DNA of 36,845 nucleotides from contig CALCCK010000060.1 in assembly GCA_937899995.1 (NCBI GenBank), positions 1 to 36,845 of the forward strand, given 5' to 3'. Positions within the stretch are counted from its first letter, which is position 1, and every line of letters begins with the position of its first letter. A program made the position numbers and the translations under genes. The DNA comes from an uncultured Gammaproteobacteria bacterium. Lineage in GTDB: Bacteria; Pseudomonadota; Gammaproteobacteria; PS1; Pseudothioglobaceae. Below are positions 27,394 through 36,692 of this stretch, piece by piece. The notes below the pieces were generated by a model, which had not been told where the DNA came from, made no database searches, and saw nothing but the letters and a program-made list of their open reading frames with translations.

Positions 27394-28602
27394 ATGTCAA
27401 AATTAGTCCCACCACACGGCAGCGACACAATTAATGCGCTAGCATTATCAGGCGATGCATTAACAGCAGAATTATCAAGAGCTGAATCTTTAGCAAAAAT
27501 CACTTGCTCTTCAAGAGAAGAGGGTGATGTGGTTATGCTTGGTATCGGTGGTTTTAATCCATTAGAAGGTTTTATGGGTGAAGCAGACTGGAAAGGTGTT
27601 TGTGATAATATGACAATGGCTAATGGTTTATTTTGGCCAATCCCAGTAACATTATCTACCGATGATGAAGACGTTAAAGCAGGTGATGAAGTTACGATTG
27701 TAAGTGGAAAGTCAGGTGACATTATTGCCACAATGACAGTAACTGAAAAGTACACCATTGATAAAGACCATGAGTGTGAGACAATTTATAAAACCACTGA
27801 AGATGCACATCCTGGCGTTGCTATGGTTCAGGCACAAGGAAAATACAACCTTGCGGGCCCTATTAAAGTATTATCAGATGGTGGATTCCCTGCGAAGTTT
27901 GGTGATTTATACATGACACCAGCTGAGACTCGCGCTTACTTTGACGAGAAAGGCTGGAAGACAATTGCAGCATTCCAAACACGTAACCCAATGCACCGTT
28001 CACACGAGTACTTAGTAAAGCTTGCGGTAGAGATTTGTGACGGCGTCATGATTCATTCAGTATTAGGTGGCCTTAAAGCTGGCGATATTCCTGCTGACGT
28101 TCGTTCAGAAGCAATTTCAACCTTAATTGACAACTACTTTGTAGATAACACAATCTTACAATCTGGCTACCCATTAGACATGCGTTATGCAGGTCCGCGT
28201 GAGGCGTTATTACATGCATTATTCAGACAAAACTACGGTTGTTCACACTTAATCGTTGGCCGTGACCACGCAGGTGTTGATGACTACTACGGTCCATTCG
28301 ATGCACATAATATCTTTGATGAAATTGCTGATGATGCACTAGTAACACAGCCACTTAAGATTGACTGGACATTCTGGTGTCATGAGTGTGGCGGTATGGC
28401 TTCAATGAAGACATGTCCACATGAAGCCAAAGATCGTGTGCTTTTATCAGGCACTAAAGTGCGTAAGATGCTTTCAGATGGTGAAGACCTTCCTAAAGAA
28501 TTCTCTCGCCCTGAAGTGGCTAAAGTATTGCAAGCATACTATGCAGGCATTAAAGAGGAAGACAAAGTAGAAATTAAGTTGAGCGGACACTCAGCTAAGT
28601 AA
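27394..28602 (+). CDS. sat: sulfate adenylyltransferase (ATP sulfurylase), dissimilatory type
   Basis: In sulfur oxidisers Sat runs as APS plus PPi giving ATP plus sulfate. The 402-residue homo-oligomeric type has the [13 protein letters not shown] motif (195-207), GRDHAG (289-294) and a zinc-like cluster [15 protein letters not shown] (C329, C332, C341, H343), as in dissimilatory enzymes of sulfur bacteria and archaea. The start ATG 27394 is preceded by GGGTTAGAC, so the ribosome-binding site is weak. It lies before aprMBA, with a separate promoter between, and so forms one functional module with the Apr genes. Confidence 0.95.
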   Translation: MSKLVPPHGSDTINALALSGDALTAELSRAESLAKITCSSREEGDVVMLGIGGFNPLEGFMGEADWKGVCDNMTMANGLFWPIPVTLSTDDEDVKAGDEVTIVSGKSGDIIATMTVTEKYTIDKDHECETIYKTTEDAHPGVAMVQAQGKYNLAGPIKVLSDGGFPAKFGDLYMTPAETRAYFDEKGWKTIAAFQTRNPMHRSHEYLVKLAVEICDGVMIHSVLGGLKAGDIPADVRSEAISTLIDNYFVDNTILQSGYPLDMRYAGPREALLHALFRQNYGCSHLIVGRDHAGVDDYYGPFDAHNIFDEIADDALVTQPLKIDWTFWCHECGGMASMKTCPHEAKDRVLLSGTKVRKMLSDGEDLPKEFSRPEVAKVLQAYYAGIKEEDKVEIKLSGHSAK

Positions 28603-28632
28603 CAATAAGTAATAACTTATATTGGTTATTTC

Positions 28633-28661
28633 TTGTAAAGAAAACTTTTTATAAGTATAAT
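28633..28661 (+). promoter_or_regulatory. promoter for aprM-aprB-aprA
   Basis: TTGTAA (28633-28638), a 17-base spacer and a perfect TATAAT (28656-28661). It would give an unusually long leader of about 120 bases before aprM, containing two hairpins. Confidence 0.6.
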
Positions 28662-28673
28662 AATTTGATTTTT

Positions 28674-28747
28674 GGCGCGCTCAAGTCAAGCGCGTCTAAG
28701 ATTGAAAAGAACTACCAAATTATTAGTAAGAAGCTTGCTAATAATTT
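28674..28747 (+). promoter_or_regulatory. structured apr leader with two hairpins
   Basis: First hairpin: GGCGCGCT/AGCGCGTC (28674-28681 with 28689-28696; one G-T pair, seven-base loop). Second: AAATTATTAG/CTAATAATTT (28717-28726 with 28738-28747; 11-base loop), ending in TTTTAG. They lie between the candidate promoter and the aprM ribosome-binding site (GGAGG). Neither has a strong T-run for simple termination. A cis-regulatory or mRNA-stabilising leader is possible. Confidence 0.4.
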
Positions 28748-28785
28748 TAGTTTGTGATTAATAAAAACCCTAAGGAGGAAAGTAT

Positions 28786-29607
28786 ATGTTTGAACAAACA
28801 CCAATTGCTGATCTATCAGCAACTATTTCATTCGAAACAATGCAGATGTTTGTAATTGTTATGATTGCACTTGTAATCGTGATGACAATTGTAGACGTTA
28901 TGCATAAGAAGAGCATGAGATGGTTTAACGAGAATGTAGCTGCTGGAAAGAAAAATGCAACTAAAGAACTAGGTGCTGGCGATAAAGTGGGCATTGCAGT
29001 ATCAACAATTATAGAAGATGTTGTATTGTCAGGTGAATTCTGTAACTTCAAGCGTAGACTTGCACACCTCCTTACTATGTATGGTTTTGTTTTATTTAAC
29101 GCCATGACAGCAATCATCATCTTTGGTGGCGCTGAAGCAGCTGCAAACACACTATATGCTCAATTATGGCACTTAGGCGCTATTATGTTGGCAGTTGGCA
29201 GCTGGTGGTTCTGGTTATTCATCAGAGTTGACGTAGCAGCTGGAGGCAATAAATGGTATAACGTTTCAGCAATGGACATGTTCAGCATGTCATTAATCGC
29301 AACTTCTACATTTGCTTTAATTTGGTCTTATGTTGGTGGCGGTACAGGCGCAACATTTATCTTATTTATCCTATCTGCAGTGTCATTATTTGGCGGTGTA
29401 TTATGGTCTAAGTTTGCGCACATGTTCTTCAAGCCATTTGCAGCGTACGACAAGCGTACAACGAAAGCAGATGGTTCATATATGAACTTGCCAACCCTTA
29501 CTAGAGATGATCCTGAGCAACGTGCAAGACACTCTATGGAACTACTTGTAGATGCACCTATGGACATGGGCCTTGGTATTAAGCGCGAAGCGCCTAAGCA
29601 CTACTAA
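28786..29607 (+). CDS. aprM: AprM, membrane anchor associated with APS reductase
   Basis: AprM is a membrane protein encoded next to aprBA in some sulfur oxidisers, where it is proposed to pass electrons from AprBA to the quinone pool. The 273-residue protein has about five membrane segments (around residues 18-38, 96-114, 126-147, 162-183 and 187-208). H94, H129 and H212 near the segments are candidate haem ligands. The C-terminal tail is soluble. Its position directly before aprB and the strong GGAGG ribosome-binding site fit AprM. Recognition is by context and topology, with less direct motif evidence. Confidence 0.8.
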   Translation: MFEQTPIADLSATISFETMQMFVIVMIALVIVMTIVDVMHKKSMRWFNENVAAGKKNATKELGAGDKVGIAVSTIIEDVVLSGEFCNFKRRLAHLLTMYGFVLFNAMTAIIIFGGAEAAANTLYAQLWHLGAIMLAVGSWWFWLFIRVDVAAGGNKWYNVSAMDMFSMSLIATSTFALIWSYVGGGTGATFILFILSAVSLFGGVLWSKFAHMFFKPFAAYDKRTTKADGSYMNLPTLTRDDPEQRARHSMELLVDAPMDMGLGIKREAPKHY

Positions 29608-29643
29608 CATTAATTAACTAATTTAAAAAGAGAGGAAAATAAT

Positions 29644-30123
29644 ATGCCAACTTTTGTATATATGACTCGTTGTGATGGTTGTGGACATTGTGTAGATATC
29701 TGCCCATCTGACATTATGCAGATCGATAAGAAATATCGTCGTGCTTTGAATATTGAACCTAATATGTGCTGGGAGTGCTACTCATGTGTTAAAGCATGTC
29801 CACAAAACGCGATTGACGTGCGTGGTTACGCAGACTTTGCACCATTAGGACACAGTGTTCGTGTAATTCGTGATGAAGAAAAAGGCACGATTGCATGGAA
29901 AGTTAAATTTAGAGATGGTCGTGAGAAGAACTTCTTGTCACCGATCACGACTAAGCCATGGGGTTCAGCGATTCCTAACTTCAGAAACGAAGCAGAGCCT
30001 ACTCAAGAAGCTCGTGATAGTGAATTATTATCACATGAGCCAGAGTCAATTCGTTTAGATGATGGCGGCTTACATACGTTAGAGTCTAACGGTTTGAAAC
30101 TTGTAGAAGGGGTATATTACTAA
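29644..30123 (+). CDS. aprB: adenylylsulfate reductase beta subunit
   Basis: AprB is the iron-sulfur subunit of APS reductase and carries two [4Fe-4S] clusters to the FAD of AprA. The 159-residue protein has the two cluster motifs CDGCGHCVDICP (C10, C13, C16, C20) and CWECYSCVKACP (C42, C45, C48, C52). The C-terminal extension is present, which normally clamps AprA. Its stop (TAA) overlaps aprA's ATG by one base, so the subunits are translated together. The AGAGG ribosome-binding site fixes the start. Confidence 0.97.
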   Translation: MPTFVYMTRCDGCGHCVDICPSDIMQIDKKYRRALNIEPNMCWECYSCVKACPQNAIDVRGYADFAPLGHSVRVIRDEEKGTIAWKVKFRDGREKNFLSPITTKPWGSAIPNFRNEAEPTQEARDSELLSHEPESIRLDDGGLHTLESNGLKLVEGVYY

Positions 30124-32018
30124 TGAAAACAATTATTGAAGATAACATTGACATTTTAGTTGTTGGTGCAGGCTTAGGTGGTACAGGTGCTGCTTATGAA
30201 GCTAGATATTGGGGTCGTGACAAGAAGGTTGTAATTGCTGAGAAAGCAAACATCGATCGTTCTGGTGCGGTTGCTCAAGGTCTATACGCGATTAACTGTT
30301 ACATGGGTACTCGTTGGGGTGAAAACAATCCTGAAGATCACGTACGTTATGCACGTATGGATTTGATGGGCATGCTTCGTGAGGACTTGGCATTTGATAT
30401 GGCTCGTCACGTTGACTCTGCAGTACACAAATTTGAAGAATGGGGTCTTCCATTAATGAAGGATCCTAAGAGAGCAGACTTACCTGAAGGTGATATTGGT
30501 AAAGGCGCATATATGCGTGAAGGCCGTTGGCAGATTATGATTCATGGTGAATCTTACAAGCCTATCGTTGCAGAAGCTGCTAAAGTTAATGCTGATAAAA
30601 CCTTTAACCGTATTATGGTGACACACTTATTAATGGATGATGCACAAGAAAATCGTGTTGCGGGTTGTGTTGGTTTTAACGTCCGTACAGGTAACTACCA
30701 CATCTTTAAATCTAAGACAGTTATTGTCGGTGCCGGTGGTGCGTCTAACATCTTTAAGCCACGTTCAGTGGGTGAAGGTGCTGGCCGTGTATGGTACGCA
30801 CCGTGGTCTTCAGGTTCAGCATATGGCTTGTTAATCGAAGCTGGTGCGAAGATGACGCAAATGGAAAACCGTATCGTTTTGGCTCGATTCAAAGACGGTT
30901 ATGGTCCAGTTGGCGCCTACTTCTTACACCTCAAGACTTACACGCAAAACGCTTATGGCGATGAGTATGAGTCTAAGTGGTTCCCTGAATTAGCAGAGAG
31001 AGTGGGTAAAGAATATTTAGATCCAGAAAACCAGCATTTCTCTCACAATCCTATTCCAACGTGTTTACGTAACCACGCCTTCATTTCTGAAGTAGCTGCA
31101 GGCCGTGGTCCAATCCACATGGTGACAGTTGAAGCATTCCAAGACCCACATTTAGAAGAAGTAGGGTGGGAAAACTTCCTAGGTATGACGGTTGGTCAAG
31201 CGGTATTATGGGCTGCAACAGATATTGATCCTAAGTACGTCAACCCTGAGTTGACAACATCTGAGCCATATGTAATGGGTTCACACGCAACAGGTTGTGG
31301 CGCATGGTGTTCAGGTCCTGAAGATATTTCAGGTAATATTCCTGAGTACTTCTGGGGTTATAACCGTATGACAACTGTTGACGGTTTATTTGGCGCAGGC
31401 GACTCTGTAGGTGGTACGCCACACGCATTCTCATCAGGTTCATTTACTGAAGGTCGTTTGTCTGCGAAAGCTGCTTGTAAATATATTGATGACGGTAAAG
31501 CGGAAGGTATTAATATTTCTGATAAGCAAATCGCTGATCGTAAAGAAGAAATCTTTAGACCTTTAGAGACTTACACAATTGGCCGTAACGAGATTGTTGG
31601 TGGTACTGTATCTCCAAGCTACATCTTGCCATTCCCTGGTTTACAACGTTTACAGAAGTTGATGGACGAGTATGCAGGTGGTGTAACAGTGCAATACATG
31701 ACTAACGATAAACTTCTAAATATAGGTCTGCATAAGTTGAAGATTCTAGAAGAAGACTTAGAGAAAATTGGTGCGGAAGATATTCATCAGTTATTACGTG
31801 CATGGGAGCTTAAGCACCGTCACCGTACTTCTGAGTGTGTTGTTCAGCATACATTATTCCGTGAGGAAACTCGCTGGCCTGGTTACTACTATCGTGGTGA
31901 TAAGATGAAGTTAGATGATGAAAATTGGCATGTATTGACAACTTCTCATCGTGATCGCGTTACTGGTGAATACAAGATGGAAAAACAACCCTTGTATCAC
32001 TTAATTGACGATAAGTAA
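30123..32018 (+). CDS. aprA: adenylylsulfate reductase alpha subunit
   Basis: AprA is the FAD subunit that oxidises sulfite plus AMP to APS in the oxidative direction. The 631-residue flavoprotein has the dinucleotide-binding motif VVGAGLGGTGAAYEAR near residue 13, the RSGAVAQGLYAINCYMG block and the HATGCGAWCSGPED region, typical of AprA (fumarate reductase superfamily). The start shares one base with aprB's stop. A strong terminator follows at 32067-32100. With Sat it forms the indirect sulfite oxidation pathway that yields ATP. Confidence 0.97.
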   Translation: MKTIIEDNIDILVVGAGLGGTGAAYEARYWGRDKKVVIAEKANIDRSGAVAQGLYAINCYMGTRWGENNPEDHVRYARMDLMGMLREDLAFDMARHVDSAVHKFEEWGLPLMKDPKRADLPEGDIGKGAYMREGRWQIMIHGESYKPIVAEAAKVNADKTFNRIMVTHLLMDDAQENRVAGCVGFNVRTGNYHIFKSKTVIVGAGGASNIFKPRSVGEGAGRVWYAPWSSGSAYGLLIEAGAKMTQMENRIVLARFKDGYGPVGAYFLHLKTYTQNAYGDEYESKWFPELAERVGKEYLDPENQHFSHNPIPTCLRNHAFISEVAAGRGPIHMVTVEAFQDPHLEEVGWENFLGMTVGQAVLWAATDIDPKYVNPELTTSEPYVMGSHATGCGAWCSGPEDISGNIPEYFWGYNRMTTVDGLFGAGDSVGGTPHAFSSGSFTEGRLSAKAACKYIDDGKAEGINISDKQIADRKEEIFRPLETYTIGRNEIVGGTVSPSYILPFPGLQRLQKLMDEYAGGVTVQYMTNDKLLNIGLHKLKILEEDLEKIGAEDIHQLLRAWELKHRHRTSECVVQHTLFREETRWPGYYYRGDKMKLDDENWHVLTTSHRDRVTGEYKMEKQPLYHLIDDK

Positions 32019-32028
32019 AAAAACTTGC

Positions 32029-32060
32029 TTAATAAAGGCTTAGTAATAAGGCTTTATTAA
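32029..32060 (+). terminator. AT-rich hairpin just after aprA
   Basis: The stem TTAATAAAG/CTTTATTAA (32029-32037 with 32052-32060, 14-base loop) lies just upstream of the main terminator. It may be a backup or processing structure. Confidence 0.3.
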
Positions 32061-32066
32061 AATTTT

Positions 32067-32100
32067 AAAAAACCAACATAAATTTATGTTGGTTTTTTTA
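32067..32100 (+). terminator. strong intrinsic terminator after aprA
   Basis: A perfect palindromic stem (AAAAAACCAACATA pairing with its complement, centre at 32082/32083) is followed by T-rich sequence. It ends the aprMBA transcript. Downstream genes would then need read-through or their own start. Confidence 0.85.
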
Positions 32101-32125
32101 ACTTTTTTTTAATGGAGAACATTAT

Positions 32126-32476
32126 ATGAACATTCTTGATAAAACTGACAAAGAGCTATTAGATATTGCACGTCCGATGTGGGATGATTTGGTAAAATTT
32201 TCTAACAATGCTAATTATGGTGCATTTACTAGAAATTTTTCTGAAGAGATGCTTCGTGGTGCCAATGAAATTGAGATGGGTAAGCAGTTTGCTAGAAGCG
32301 AACTAACCAAGAATTTAAATGAAGAGGTTGAATTCTTAGGTACAATTCGTCGTGGTGATCATGTTACTGTTTTATTTAAACAAAAACACAAAAAGAAGCA
32401 GGGTGAATGGTTAGGTCGTTTAGTGCTTGGCTATGAAGATGGGGAAATTAAGATCTTTGGTGCAACTATTTTTTAA
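32126..32476 (+). CDS. small hypothetical, NTF2-like pattern, downstream of aprA
   Basis: I do not recognise an exact family. The 116-residue soluble protein has an N-terminal helical half with the 'ARPMWDDLVKFSNNANYGAFTRNFS' pattern and a C-terminal strand half (LGTIRRGDHVTVLFK, WLGRLVLGYEDGEIKIFGATIF), which suggest an NTF2-like alpha+beta fold. No catalytic motif is visible. GGAG precedes ATG 32126. It sits between apr and a SlyD-like gene; a link to sulfur metabolism is from position only. Confidence 0.55.
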   Translation: MNILDKTDKELLDIARPMWDDLVKFSNNANYGAFTRNFSEEMLRGANEIEMGKQFARSELTKNLNEEVEFLGTIRRGDHVTVLFKQKHKKKQGEWLGRLVLGYEDGEIKIFGATIF

Positions 32477-32482
32477 TGGATT

Positions 32483-32992
32483 ATGAGTAATATGATTATT
32501 GAAGATGGCAAGTTTGTTGAGCTTACTTATAAAGTCGTTGATAAGAAAACTAGTGAGGTCTTATCTTCGGTTGAGTTTCCATTAGGCTATATTCAAGGTA
32601 TTAGTGAAATCTTATCACCAGAGGTAACAGCCGGGCTAGTGGGTCAGGTTGAGGGTGATATTGTTGAACTACCCGTTGATGTGGACCAAATATACGGCCC
32701 TCGCGATGAATCTTTAGTGACAACGATGCCACTTGATAGTCTGGATGAAGATTTAAGAAAAGTTGGTACCATGATTCCAATGGAAAATGACAAAGGCGAG
32801 CGTATAAATTTCACCGTGATCCAAGTTAATGAAAATTCTTTAACAGTTGATGGCAACAATCCGCTCTGTGGTCGAAAAGTAATTTTTGTACTTGAGGTGA
32901 TTACAGTACGTAACCCAACAGATGAAGAAGCGAGGCTGGGTGGCCCTGTTGACAATACCCCTAACTTTGCAAACGCACAACCAATACATTAA
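32483..32992 (+). CDS. FKBP-type peptidyl-prolyl isomerase, SlyD-like
   Basis: SlyD-type proteins are peptidyl-prolyl isomerases and chaperones; some bind metals for metalloenzyme assembly. The 169-residue protein has the SlyD outline: an N-terminal strand (VELTYKV), 'PLGYIQG', an insert-in-flap region beginning 'IYGPRDESLV', and the VDGNNPLCGRKVIFVLEV block (in SlyD, VDGNHMLAGQNL). There is no His-rich metal-binding tail. Position six bases after the preceding gene suggests co-transcription. It may fold Apr or Sat subunits, but that is speculation. Confidence 0.8.
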   Translation: MSNMIIEDGKFVELTYKVVDKKTSEVLSSVEFPLGYIQGISEILSPEVTAGLVGQVEGDIVELPVDVDQIYGPRDESLVTTMPLDSLDEDLRKVGTMIPMENDKGERINFTVIQVNENSLTVDGNNPLCGRKVIFVLEVITVRNPTDEEARLGGPVDNTPNFANAQPIH

Positions 32993-33000
32993 ATATTATT

Positions 33001-33336
33001 ATGGACTTTACGCAACTAGAACTTGATACAATTCAAAAACACGTTGATGATCGCTGGAGAGAGAAAGATCATGGTGTACACTTAGCTGATATTGAGGTAG
33101 ATGGAAAAGAGCAACCTGCTGCAGTTTGGGAGCATAAACACTACACCTTTATTATTCTTAAAATAGGTGCTTTCACTTATAGGAACTTATTTTATTTTTT
33201 AAGAAAAGACCGTTTTGATACAGGTGTTGATGAATTCAATGATCTTGATGAATGTGTTGATACTTTGATGAAGTGTCAAGCAGATTTTTCTCTTTCTAAG
33301 AGTACCAAAAATTTAAAAACTAAAGAAGATAAATAA
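33001..33336 (+). CDS. hypothetical protein in apr-downstream operon
   Basis: Not recognised. The 111-residue soluble protein is charged (His and Asp rich N-terminal half, 'KHVDDRWREKDHGVHLADIE'), with 'GAFTYRNLFYFLRKDRFDTG' in the middle and a Lys-rich C-terminal tail. A single cysteine pair (DECVDTLMKCQ) is seven residues apart. It is eight bases after the SlyD-like stop and ends before a strong terminator, so it closes the three-gene unit. Confidence 0.55.
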   Translation: MDFTQLELDTIQKHVDDRWREKDHGVHLADIEVDGKEQPAAVWEHKHYTFIILKIGAFTYRNLFYFLRKDRFDTGVDEFNDLDECVDTLMKCQADFSLSKSTKNLKTKEDK

Positions 33337-33358
33337 CTTTTATTATATTGGATTAATT

Positions 33359-33386
33359 AAAAAGGCGTGCTATAGCACGCCTTTTT
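33359..33386 (+). terminator. intrinsic terminator (bidirectional) after the three-gene unit
   Basis: The perfect 12-bp stem AAAAAGGCGTGC/GCACGCCTTTTT has a four-base TATA loop. Its T-run appears on both strands. Confidence 0.9.
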
Positions 33387-33454
33387 AATGACAGTGTTTT
33401 GATTTATTCCCTTATAATTCTGTTAGTTGAATTAGTATTATGAGGAGAGTGTAA

Positions 33455-34609
33455 ATGAGTGTACCTATTCTGGTTGAGTTTGGTGAGGTTGAGGCGTTAT
33501 TTTTCGTCATATTTTGTGTTTCTATTGTTTTTGGTGCAGTAGCACGTAAGACTGATTTTTGCCCTCTAGGCGGTATTGCAGATGTTGTCCATAGCGGTAA
33601 CACTGGTCGCTTATCAATGTATTTCTTTGCCATTGCTGTTGCTATTTTTGGCGTCACTATATTTGAAGCATTAGAAATTATTAGTGCAGATAGTACACGT
33701 CCTCCATATCGCATGAGTCAGTTTCGTTGGCCAGCTTATTTAGTCGGTGGTGCATTTTTCGGTATTGGTATGACTTTGTGTCGTGGCTGTGGCATGAAAA
33801 GTATTCTCAATCTAGGTGGTGGCAACTTAAAAACTATCGTTGCAATTTTAGGTATGGGTAGTGCAGCAGTGTTGATGTTGTATGTTGAAGGATTTTTCAA
33901 CGATTATTTCTTGTCTTGGGTTTTACCTATCTCACCTAATTTAGACGATTATGGTTTTGAAATGCAAGATCTAGGTACAATCTTTGGCAGATTTATAGGG
34001 GTTGAAGTTTTCTCAATGCGTATTATTATTGGGCTGGTGTTATCGTTATCAATCATGAGTTTGGTTTTTAAAAGCAAAGACTTTATTGCTAGACGTGATA
34101 ATTGGATTGGTGGCTTTATGATTGGTGCGTTGATTGTGAGTGCCTTTTACATCTCTGGTGGACCAATAGGTGAGTTAGCTAATGAAGCCTCTAATTTTAG
34201 TGATAGCCCTCAGTATGGCATGGGTACACAATCATATACCTTTATCCGTCCAATGGGTGATTTGCTTTATATTGCTTCAAATCCTGAGTGGTATATTTTA
34301 ACCTTCGGACTGGTGGCTTTTTTGGGTGTGGGCACAGGTTCAGTGTTGATTTCTATTTTGACTAGACGCTTTAAAATTGTTTGGTTTAATTCTGCTGGTG
34401 AGGCGCTACGTTATGCTGTTGGTGGTCTTATGGTCGGTATTGGCGGTATTTTAGGTATGGGTTGTACATTAGGTCAAGGTATTGCCGGTACATCTACTTT
34501 GTCATTAGGTTCATTTGTAGATTTATTTGCACTTATGCTCGGTGCTTATATTGGTATACGTATGCAAAAACAATTCATGAATGATCATGAAGTGCCAAGC
34601 GCTGATTAG
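33455..34609 (+). CDS. YeeE/YedE-family (TsuA-like) sulfur-compound transporter
   Basis: YeeE/YedE (DUF395) transporters take up thiosulfate or related sulfur compounds through conserved cysteines in the membrane. The 384-residue protein has many membrane segments and the family's cysteine motifs: FCPLGG (first), LCRGCGMKS (second) and MGCTLGQG (third, near the C-terminus). All three cysteine regions are intact. In the sulfur context a thiosulfate or sulfane-sulfur importer is likely, but substrate is not shown. A TATAAT at 33413-33418 lies 37 bases upstream, with ATGACA 19 bases before it as a poor -35. The ribosome-binding site is GAGGAG. Confidence 0.85.
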   Translation: MSVPILVEFGEVEALFFVIFCVSIVFGAVARKTDFCPLGGIADVVHSGNTGRLSMYFFAIAVAIFGVTIFEALEIISADSTRPPYRMSQFRWPAYLVGGAFFGIGMTLCRGCGMKSILNLGGGNLKTIVAILGMGSAAVLMLYVEGFFNDYFLSWVLPISPNLDDYGFEMQDLGTIFGRFIGVEVFSMRIIIGLVLSLSIMSLVFKSKDFIARRDNWIGGFMIGALIVSAFYISGGPIGELANEASNFSDSPQYGMGTQSYTFIRPMGDLLYIASNPEWYILTFGLVAFLGVGTGSVLISILTRRFKIVWFNSAGEALRYAVGGLMVGIGGILGMGCTLGQGIAGTSTLSLGSFVDLFALMLGAYIGIRMQKQFMNDHEVPSAD

Positions 34610-34627
34610 CTGTTTTATCTAGGCGTA

Positions 34628-34656
34628 AAAAAAGGCGGCTAGTGCACGCCTTTTTT
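34628..34656 (+). terminator. bidirectional terminator between transporter and hppA
   Basis: AAAAAAGGCG pairs with CGCCTTTTTT (34628-34637 with 34647-34656). Inside, GC/GC extends the stem with one bulged A. It serves both convergent genes. Confidence 0.85.
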
Positions 34657-34672
34657 ATTACTTTTTAATTAA

Positions 34673-36688
34673 CTACCCTAGTACAGGGGTACCTAATAAA
34701 GGAATAATCATGATTGCCACGATGTTGATAATCTTGATTAACGGGTTGATCGCAGGACCAGCCGTATCTTTATATGGGTCACCTACAGTATCACCAGTTA
34801 TTGCTGCCTTGTGAGCATCAGAACCTTTACCACCAAAGTTACCATCTTCGATATATTTCTTAGCGTTATCCCATGCACCACCACCAGTAGTCATTGATAT
34901 AGCCAGGAAGATACCCGTTGTAATAGAGCCAATCAATAAGCCACCTAGAGCTTCAGCGCCTAGTAACAAGCCAACGGCTACTGGGAATAGAATTGGTAGA
35001 GTAGAAGGCAAGATCATTTCTTTAATCGCTGACTTAGTTAGCATATCAACGGCTTTAGAATAGTCAGGCTTTTGTGTGTAATCCATAATGCCTGGCATCT
35101 CTCTAAACTGACGACGTACTTCTTCAACAATATCACCTGCTGCACGACCAACTGCTTCCATCGCCATCGCGCCAAATAAGTAAGGCACTAAGCCACCTAA
35201 GAACAAGCCGATAATAACCTTATGGTTTGATAAATCAAATGTAATGTCCTTAAATTGTTCCATGGTATGTAACTCGTTAGTAAAGTCAGCAAACAATACC
35301 AATGCTGCTAAACCTGCAGAACCAATTGCATAACCTTTAGTTACCGCTTTAGTTGTATTACCTACTGCATCTAAAGGGTCAGTAATGTTACGGATCTCTT
35401 CTGGTAAGTTTGCCATTTCAGCAATACCACCGGCATTGTCTGTGATTGGACCGTAAGCATCCAAAGCTACAATAACACCTGTCATTGACAACATTGCCGT
35501 TGCAGAAATTGCAATACCATATATGCCACCTAATGCATATGCACCCCAAATACTAGCACAAACGGCTAATACCGGTAATGCTGTAGATTTCATACTTAAG
35601 CCGATACCAGCAATAACGTTAGTACCGTCACCTGTTAATGAAGCTTCAGCAACATGCTGAACCGGCTTGCGTTCAGTTGAAGTGTAGTATTCAGTAACCA
35701 CAACCATCCACGCAGTTAGCGCTAAACCAATGAGTGATGCGTAGAATAAATCCATACCCATGTTCATATCGATAGTGACAAAATAGAAAGCAACTGCAGC
35801 CAATACAGCAGAAACAATTAAGCCTTTGTATAAAGCGCCCATAATTGAGCCACCATCAGACACTTTAACAAAGAATGTACCGATGATTGAAGCGATGATA
35901 GATACTGCGCCTAATGCTAGTGGATAAAGAATCGCATCGTTGCCCATACCTAGTACACCAGCCAACATCATTGTTGCAATGATGGTTACTGCGTAGGTCT
36001 CAAACAAGTCAGCTGCCATACCTGCACAGTCACCAACGTTGTCACCAACGTTGTCAGCAATTACTGCAGGGTTGCGCGGATCATCTTCTGGAATGCCAGC
36101 CTCAATCTTACCAACAATATCAGCACCAACATCAGCGCCTTTAGTAAAGATACCACCACCTAAACGAGCGAAGATTGAAATAAGTGAGCCACCAAATGCC
36201 AAGCCAATCAATGCGTGTAACGCCTCTTTCTGTTCTACGCCATTGGCTTCCATTCCAGCATAAAAACCAGCAACACCTAGTAGCGCCAAACCAACCACTA
36301 ACATACCAGTAACTGCACCACCTCTAAAAGCAACTTGGAAAGCGGCGTTCATGCCATTCTTAGCAGCTTCCGCTGTGCGAGAGTTAGATTTAACCGATAC
36401 GTTCATACCAATATAACCCGTTAAACCTGATAACACAGCACCAATTAAGAAGCCAATACCAACAGTCATTCCTAAGAAGTAAGTGATCACAGCTAACAAC
36501 ACAGCACCAACTATACCGATAGTTGCATATTGACGATTAAGATAGGCTTTGGCGCCTTCTGCAATCGCATCTGAAATCTCTTTCATTTTGTCACTACCTG
36601 GTGATTGTTTGTAAATCCAGGTCATTGTGTATAAGCTGTATAAGATAGCAATAATTGAAGACCCGATGGCCATAGCTAGTATATCCAT
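34673..36688 (-). CDS. hppA: K+-independent H+-translocating membrane pyrophosphatase
   Basis: This pump couples PPi hydrolysis (or synthesis) to proton movement across the membrane. The 671-residue protein has about 16 membrane segments, the PPi-site blocks [20 protein letters not shown] and [19 protein letters not shown], and the C-terminal [14 protein letters not shown] block. The K+ determinant reads [10 protein letters not shown] with K447 and T450, which is the K+-independent class; known Na+ pumps are K+-dependent, so this one should move H+. The start at 36688 lies four bases from the adapter junction, so the promoter, ribosome-binding site and a possible longer N-terminus are not visible. 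It is convergent with the transporter gene. Confidence 0.95.
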   Translation of the reverse strand: MDILAMAIGSSIIAILYSLYTMTWIYKQSPGSDKMKEISDAIAEGAKAYLNRQYATIGIVGAVLLAVITYFLGMTVGIGFLIGAVLSGLTGYIGMNVSVKSNSRTAEAAKNGMNAAFQVAFRGGAVTGMLVVGLALLGVAGFYAGMEANGVEQKEALHALIGLAFGGSLISIFARLGGGIFTKGADVGADIVGKIEAGIPEDDPRNPAVIADNVGDNVGDCAGMAADLFETYAVTIIATMMLAGVLGMGNDAILYPLALGAVSIIASIIGTFFVKVSDGGSIMGALYKGLIVSAVLAAVAFYFVTIDMNMGMDLFYASLIGLALTAWMVVVTEYYTSTERKPVQHVAEASLTGDGTNVIAGIGLSMKSTALPVLAVCASIWGAYALGGIYGIAISATAMLSMTGVIVALDAYGPITDNAGGIAEMANLPEEIRNITDPLDAVGNTTKAVTKGYAIGSAGLAALVLFADFTNELHTMEQFKDITFDLSNHKVIIGLFLGGLVPYLFGAMAMEAVGRAAGDIVEEVRRQFREMPGIMDYTQKPDYSKAVDMLTKSAIKEMILPSTLPILFPVAVGLLLGAEALGGLLIGSITTGIFLAISMTTGGGAWDNAKKYIEDGNFGGKGSDAHKAAITGDTVGDPYKDTAGPAINPLIKIINIVAIMIIPLLGTPVLG

Positions 36689-36692
36689 TTAC

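Noticed and set aside
1-36692. tRNA, rRNA, CRISPR array, IS element, prophage or toxin genes
   Set aside because: I looked for cloverleaf-like sequences, repeat-spacer patterns, transposase motifs and terminal inverted repeats and saw none that stood up; absence by eye is not proof.
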